Program-made: the position numbers and the translations under genes
Shown: positions 42,426 through 46,821 of the stretch, one piece after another
Layout: every line of letters starts with the position of its first letter
Numbering within the stretch: the stretch's first letter is position 1
Notes under the pieces: model-generated
The model's database searches: none
Seen by the model: the letters and a program-made list of their open reading frames with translations, nothing else
What the model was told of the DNA's origin: nothing
Assembly (NCBI GenBank): GCA_937923175.1
Contig: CALALB010000033.1
Location: forward strand, 1 to 46,821
From: an uncultured Chromatiaceae bacterium
GTDB lineage: Bacteria; Pseudomonadota; Gammaproteobacteria; Chromatiales; Chromatiaceae
DNA: 46,821 nucleotides
Direction: 5' to 3'

Positions 42426-43460
42426 TTATTTTTCCAGTGGCGGTCGTCTAGCTATGACTATTGTTTCATCGCCCCAACGAGGCGAAAATGTTCCCATGAG
42501 ACTGACACCAAAGCGGGTCAGGGCATTGAGCCAAGGTTTGTGTTTGATTCTTTCCCGTTGCGCAATGTTATGAGACTCACGCCAAAAGCCAGGGCTGGCG
42601 GAGCCTCGACAGACAGAGCGGATATCAGTGTAGCCACAGGATTTGAGCCAATGCACAAGCATTCTTTGACTGGGGATTTGCAAATGAAATGGAGGGTGAA
42701 ATCCCTTCCATCCCTCCTTGAAATACTTGAGACTACAGGCTTCTGGGTTGGGTAGTGCCAACCAGATGCGTCCGCCGGGAAACAGCAATTCATGCACACG
42801 GCGCAGCAGCGAAAGAGGATCTTCCACGTGCTCGATAACATGATTGAGAGTTATATAGTCAAAGCATCTGCCATCGAGACCAGAATGGAAGGCATCTCCA
42901 TCTAAAACATCGAGGCCTAATGCCGAGGCGCTTTTCACTGCGAGTGGATCAGGCTCGACACCCAGCGCTTTGAAACCCATTTCTTTCGTCCGCAACAAAA
43001 AATTTCCATTGCCGCTACCAATATCCAGCAGTGATTTGTCATGGTCCCCTTTCCATGAAAGTGGTATATGTCTCCCATAAACGTCCAGTTTGAGGCGCAA
43101 CGGGGGTGTCATACGTATTACCCAGGCGCCAATAGGCCAACATGGCTGTCGGTTCATGCCGAAGCGCCAAGCGAGATAACCATTGATCGTTTTGGCGATC
43201 CAGCCGCCCTGGGTCAAATATCCATCTGGCTCCGCTGCATCATGCGTGTAGTAATGTTCCGCATAGGCAAGTGACAAAGATACTGGGTCTGGTCTGGGAT
43301 CGAGATAAACTGAATGACATTCGGCGCATACGACCATGTGCCAGAGATCAGGGAAGACACCAGCATCGTCGCGTCTAGAATAAACCCGCTGCAGGCGTCT
43401 TGGCGAACTGCAGACAGGGCAATTTGGTACTGAGCGCAAAGCCCCTTTAGACCATCTCAT
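42426..43460 (-). CDS. Class I SAM methyltransferase with N-terminal zinc-ribbon-like region
   Basis: A ~344-residue protein; the N-terminus has two CxxC pairs (CPVCSS and VCAECHSVYLDPRP) that look like a small zinc-ribbon. The core has SAM motif I SLLDIGSGNGNFLL and ITLNHVIEHVEDPLSLLRRV with LFPGGRIWLALPN. It probably methylates a sugar or nucleotide sugar in the polysaccharide. Base composition is lower in GC than the housekeeping genes to the left, fitting an acquired locus. ATG at 43460 is preferred over a TTG at 43475. Confidence 0.82.
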   Translation of the reverse strand: MRWSKGALRSVPNCPVCSSPRRLQRVYSRRDDAGVFPDLWHMVVCAECHSVYLDPRPDPVSLSLAYAEHYYTHDAAEPDGYLTQGGWIAKTINGYLAWRFGMNRQPCWPIGAWVIRMTPPLRLKLDVYGRHIPLSWKGDHDKSLLDIGSGNGNFLLRTKEMGFKALGVEPDPLAVKSASALGLDVLDGDAFHSGLDGRCFDYITLNHVIEHVEDPLSLLRRVHELLFPGGRIWLALPNPEACSLKYFKEGWKGFHPPFHLQIPSQRMLVHWLKSCGYTDIRSVCRGSASPGFWRESHNIAQRERIKHKPWLNALTRFGVSLMGTFSPRWGDETIVIARRPPLEK

Positions 43461-43483
43461 GTGCGCTGCAGCCAACAGATGTT

Positions 43484-44401
43484 TCAGGTTTTTGATGGGT
43501 CATGATGAGTCTCGGCGCCATGGCGATTGTTTCGAGCCGAGTCATGGCTTGCGGAGACGCTGCTGGAAAACACCAGCAGCCATCCTTCGCCCAGGGCACG
43601 CAATGGGATGAAACTTCTAAAATGCACAGAACGCCATAGCCCGCGCAAGCTCAGGCTCATGATCCGACAACCCAACAAAATAAAGGCTTCTGTGCCCGTG
43701 CGCGCAAGCTTTTTGGCCAACCGCAAGTGTCCAGCCACGAGGTGTCGCTCATAGAACGTCGATCCATTGCGGCTCGACGCGCTTCCCTCATGCCAGACTA
43801 TGACTTGCGGCACATGGGCGAGGCGCGCAGGGCCCAGCCGCCAGCCGAGCAGCACGTCCTCACCATACATGAAGAAATCCTCGTCATAGAGCGGCAGTTC
43901 GACGCGCTCGGGTGCAATCAGCAGAGCGCAGCCGCTCGGATAAGGAAAGCTCCCCGGCCAAGGTTTATCAAAGCTTAGCAATGCAAAGTGGCGCTGATAA
44001 AAAATCGTGCCGCTGATTTGCCCGCCGTGGTCGATGCGAGGATAGGCAACGACCGCCTGGGGTTGTGTTTCCAGTGCAGCCGCAAGGGTTTGAAGCGCCC
44101 CTGGAAAAACGCAGGCATCATTATTGATGAGCATGATCCAGGCAGTCGGCCAGCGCCCAAGGATCATGTCCATGCCACGATTGACCCCAGCGGCAAATCC
44201 CAGGTTGGCTGCACTCTCCTCGATGATCACGCGCGGCTCGTTTTGCCAGCGCGCGCGTAATGCTTGCGCTGACATGCCATCATCGGCCGAGTTGTCCCAG
44301 ACGAAAACAGCCAATGCGCCATCATCCAGCAGAGAGCCAATGCAGCGGCTGGTGCGCTCGGCATCGCGGTAGTTGAGCGTCAGGCCAACGATAGGGCGCA
44401 T
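43484..44401 (-). CDS. GT2-family glycosyltransferase
   Basis: A ~305-residue GT-A glycosyltransferase. It opens GLTLNYRDAERTSRCIGSLL. Later it has WDNSADDG and AANLGFAAGVNRGMDMIL, then WIMLINNDACVFPGALQTL, where the acidic metal site falls, and EDFFMYGEDVLLGWR. Such enzymes add sugars such as rhamnose in O-antigen or exopolysaccharide synthesis. It starts inside the end of the GT4 gene (the TGA at 44407 precedes this ATG at 44401 in the transcript by a few bases). Confidence 0.88.
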   Translation of the reverse strand: MRPIVGLTLNYRDAERTSRCIGSLLDDGALAVFVWDNSADDGMSAQALRARWQNEPRVIIEESAANLGFAAGVNRGMDMILGRWPTAWIMLINNDACVFPGALQTLAAALETQPQAVVAYPRIDHGGQISGTIFYQRHFALLSFDKPWPGSFPYPSGCALLIAPERVELPLYDEDFFMYGEDVLLGWRLGPARLAHVPQVIVWHEGSASSRNGSTFYERHLVAGHLRLAKKLARTGTEAFILLGCRIMSLSLRGLWRSVHFRSFIPLRALGEGWLLVFSSSVSASHDSARNNRHGAETHHDPSKT

Positions 44402-44406
44402 CGCAT

Positions 44407-45474
44407 TCAAGATAGCAATCTGGAATAGAGCTGGATGTAGCGCTCGATTTGCCGCGCCTCGCTGAACAGCTCCTCCACCCGCTGCCGTGCAGCATGCCGC
44501 ATCGCCTGCCAGCGGGCGGGGTCGGCCGCCAGCGCGCGCGCCGCGGCCACGAAGGCGCCCACGTCATCGACTGGGCACAGCAGGCCCGTCTTGCCCTCTT
44601 CGACGACCTCCGGCAGCGAGGATGACGCAGAGGCGATGACGGGCAGACCGCAGGCCAGCGCTTCGGCAACGACCAGGCCAAATCCCTCCAGACGCGATGG
44701 GAACAAGAGTGCGTCCGCCTGTCGATACATCTCGACCAGAGCCTGCGCGTTCAAGCGCCCCACGCAGCGGCAATTGGCCGGCAAAGCGTAGCGCAGATGT
44801 GCGCCGCGGCGATCCGCGGTATGGAGCAGCTCGAATCCTTCTCCCAAGGCTTCCAGGATGGGCCCCAGTAGGTCGACGCCTTTGAGCAAATTCCAGTTGC
44901 CTACGTAGAGCAGGCGAAACGGCGCGTTCGGCCGACGACGCTCGATCGGGGTAAAAAACCGGCTATCCACCCCGTTGTGGATGACTTCGATGTCGCGCCG
45001 CTTGAAAGTCATGCGCGCCGCCTGCGCGGTGTAATCGCTCACCGCCACGATCCTGGCCGCCCGGCGCAGGTTGGCGGCCTCGACCGACTTGATCCAGGCC
45101 GCGTGATACCAGCGCTGCGCGACGCTTTTATAGGGAGCCAGCGCCGCGTCATGGACACATGAATGCAGCGTGCTGACGATCGGCAGGCGTGGCGGCAAAA
45201 ACCGCGGATGCAGCCACGAATTGACATGCACCACGGTTGCCCAGCGCGGCGGCTTGGGCACCGGCACGGTCCAAGGCGCATATTCGGCGCGCAGCGGCAG
45301 CCAGGTGATTGCGGCGCGGATGCCTCGGGCGACGAGCCCTGCGCACAGGCGCTCGGTGAATACGTCGGCACCGCTGCCTGCGCGCACCGCGGGAAACCAG
45401 ACGGCGGGGGTAGCCCACAGACTCGCCGCAGCTTCGCCTTTGCCTAGCCCGTAAGCAAGGTTAGCGTGCAGCAT
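44407..45474 (-). CDS. GT4-family glycosyltransferase
   Basis: A ~355-residue GT-B enzyme with RIVAVSDYTAQAARMTF, IEVIHNGVDSRFFTPIERRR, LLYVGNWNLLKGVDLLGPIL and the donor-site region LEGFGLVVAEALACGLPVIASASSSLPEVVEEGKTGLL. ATG at 45474 is preferred over a GTG two codons upstream, because GAGG lies five bases before it. It overlaps the methyltransferase stop by about 14 bases, so the polysaccharide genes are tightly coupled. Confidence 0.88.
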   Translation of the reverse strand: MLHANLAYGLGKGEAAASLWATPAVWFPAVRAGSGADVFTERLCAGLVARGIRAAITWLPLRAEYAPWTVPVPKPPRWATVVHVNSWLHPRFLPPRLPIVSTLHSCVHDAALAPYKSVAQRWYHAAWIKSVEAANLRRAARIVAVSDYTAQAARMTFKRRDIEVIHNGVDSRFFTPIERRRPNAPFRLLYVGNWNLLKGVDLLGPILEALGEGFELLHTADRRGAHLRYALPANCRCVGRLNAQALVEMYRQADALLFPSRLEGFGLVVAEALACGLPVIASASSSLPEVVEEGKTGLLCPVDDVGAFVAAARALAADPARWQAMRHAARQRVEELFSEARQIERYIQLYSRLLS

Positions 45475-46204
45475 GGACACCTCGGCGCAACCGGCAGATC
45501 AATGTCGGGATGATTCCGCGCAAGCGCGCCCAGATCGGCTCTGGGATATTGGCAAGCCAGCGGATCAATGGACTCGACGGGTTCTCGATTTCTATCAGCA
45601 AACGCAAGGCCTCACTCTCGACATGTTCCCACTCGAATCCAGCTTCATCCAATAACGCATCGAGTTCTCGCAAACTGAGCGGTTCGCAGTCGTAGTGCTT
45701 GCCACGCCGCATCAGGCGCAAATACGGGGTACGCCAAGTCCGCGGTAGCCAGCTCAGAAAAAGTAATTTGTAATGAGGTTCGACGAGCATCCAGCGATTG
45801 GGCACGGCAAGATAACCGACTCCATTCGCAGCCATAACCCTGCGCACCTCCTGCAGATGCCGAAGTTGTGCCGAACGATCGCCGACGTGCTCGATCACAT
45901 GATTGCTCAGTACGACGTCAAAACTTTCTTCCTCGAACGGCAGTTCGACACCATCGACTTGAACGAAGCGATAGCCATCGCATACCTGACGCAGATCCTC
46001 CACATCGACGGCGGTCACTTGGCAGGAAATCTCCGGGTGATTACCAAAATACTGTGCAATGCCTCCCGCTCCAGCGCCCACATCGAGCAGGCGTATGGGC
46101 TGGGGAATTCTTTGGAGATTCAGCAGGCGCAGAATTTTCTCTGCCTTTTTACGGCGGGAATGCAAATCGAGCACGGCATGTGGCTGTCGTGTCACGTCAC
46201 TCAT
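45461..46204 (-). CDS. Class I SAM methyltransferase
   Basis: This 247-residue methyltransferase has motif I IRLLDVGAGAGGIAQYFG, an acidic motif II (VTAVDVEDLRQV) and DVVLSNHVIEHVGDRSAQL with MAANGVGYLAVPNR. It probably methylates a sugar residue or an end cap of the polysaccharide. It overlaps the downstream GT4 gene and the upstream glycosyltransferase by ATGA. Its GC content is lower than that of neighbouring GT genes. Confidence 0.85.
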   Translation of the reverse strand: MSDVTRQPHAVLDLHSRRKKAEKILRLLNLQRIPQPIRLLDVGAGAGGIAQYFGNHPEISCQVTAVDVEDLRQVCDGYRFVQVDGVELPFEEESFDVVLSNHVIEHVGDRSAQLRHLQEVRRVMAANGVGYLAVPNRWMLVEPHYKLLFLSWLPRTWRTPYLRLMRRGKHYDCEPLSLRELDALLDEAGFEWEHVESEALRLLIEIENPSSPLIRWLANIPEPIWARLRGIIPTLICRLRRGVHAAR

Positions 46205-46821
46205 GGCGTCCGGGAAATTAAGGCAGAAAGAATACCAGCGCCGAAGCGTGGCCAGGCAAAACCTTGCGCGAAGGTGTGGCAGGATTGCGTGCTGGGCACG
46301 CGCCCGGCCAGAATGTCAAGACAGGCCCGCGCAAACGCCTCGCCATCCCCCGGCGGCACCAGACGGCCGCTGATGCCTTCTGCCACCGCATCGACGACCC
46401 CGCCGGTGGCATAGGCCACGGTGGGCAGACCATGCGCGGCGGCCTCCACCGCGACCATGCCGAAGCCCTCGGGGTCGCCCGGAATCTCACGCACCGGGAA
46501 GACATGCACGTCCGCGGCGAAATAGGCGTCGGAAAGCTCCTGATCAGAACACTTGCCCAAAAATCGTAGATGGTCGCTCACGCCGGCGGCCTCTGCCGTG
46601 GCCTGGATCGACTGTGGGCTCTGGGGCTGGGCATAAAGCGCCTGAGCAGGCGGTTCGCCAATGATCGCCAGCACTGCGTCAGGGCGTCGGGCGACGATCT
46701 GCGGCAGCACGTCGCGGACGAATTCCAGCAGCCCCTTGCGCGCGGTGAGTCTGCCCACGGAAAGCAGCAGCGGCGCATCGGGCGCGATGCCGTGGGCAGC
46801 GCGAAAGCGCATCCGCGCCGC
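46201..46821 (-). CDS. GT4-family glycosyltransferase, 3' part only (runs off window)
   Basis: The reading frame is open to the last base of the window, so only the C-terminal ~206 residues are present. LLSVGRLTARKGLLEFVRDVLP, LRFLGKCSDQELSDAYFAADVHVFP and DPEGFGMVAVEAAAHGLPTVAYATGG give the GT-B donor-binding half of a GT4 enzyme. The 5' part lies beyond 46821. Its TGA overlaps the ATG of the methyltransferase at 46204 (ATGA). Confidence 0.88.
   Translation of the reverse strand, partial: AARMRFRAAHGIAPDAPLLLSVGRLTARKGLLEFVRDVLPQIVARRPDAVLAIIGEPPAQALYAQPQSPQSIQATAEAAGVSDHLRFLGKCSDQELSDAYFAADVHVFPVREIPGDPEGFGMVAVEAAAHGLPTVAYATGGVVDAVAEGISGRLVPPGDGEAFARACLDILAGRVPSTQSCHTFAQGFAWPRFGAGILSALISRTP

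Overview
The window looks like a chromosomal segment of a gammaproteobacterium, most likely a purple sulfur bacterium (Chromatiaceae or a close relative). This is inferred from two blocks. One is an rhd-tusA-dsrE2 sulfur-trafficking set of the type known from Allochromatium vinosum, next to a siroheme synthase. The other is a yqgE-tonB-gshB-pilGHIJ-chpA block with nearby pyrimidine genes, arranged as in Pseudomonas. GC content is high throughout. No rRNA, tRNA, CRISPR array or transposase was seen.

Region 1 (about 160-11063, almost all minus strand) is a large Ter stress-response island. It holds three single-domain TerD-type proteins, a two-domain TerA-like protein, TerB and an AIM24-family protein. 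It also holds a five-enzyme set typical of Ter-associated 'nucleoside-like metabolite' loci: an ATP-grasp ligase, a PRTase-TRSP protein, a StiP-type PRTase with a C-terminal PELOTA domain, a HAD phosphatase and a CitE-like lyase. Several of these genes overlap or abut, so they are probably one transcript. A tail-anchored protein of unknown function lies at the 3' end.

Region 2 (11157-16818) begins with a decayed Uma2-family nuclease gene. It then carries cysG (siroheme synthesis) divergent from rhd-tusA-dsrE2, whose products relay sulfane sulfur in the cytoplasm towards the Dsr system. These are followed by an acetolactate-synthase-like ThDP enzyme with an unusual four-cysteine segment and by a small FmdB-like protein with a cysteine-rich tail.

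Region 3 (16886-20126) is a three-gene glycosyltransferase operon (GT9 plus two GT4) joined by ATGA overlaps, probably for lipopolysaccharide core synthesis. Region 4 (20318-27401, minus) holds a catalytically degenerate dihydroorotase (pyrC'), pyrB, pyrR, ruvX, yqgE, tonB, a divergent ApbE-like lipoprotein and gshB. Region 5 (27624-36801, plus) is the Pil-Chp chemosensory system pilG-pilH-pilI-pilJ-chpA for twitching motility. Region 6 (36976-40891) has rsmE, a DUF423 membrane protein, rpmB-rpmG and a periplasmic 5'-nucleotidase.

Region 7 (41110-46821) is the start of a surface-polysaccharide locus: a flippase, two methyltransferases and three glycosyltransferases. The last gene is cut by the window edge. 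Palindromic repeats of a TTCCGGC...GCCGGAA type are scattered between genes, and a near-perfect 41-bp inverted pair brackets pyrC'.
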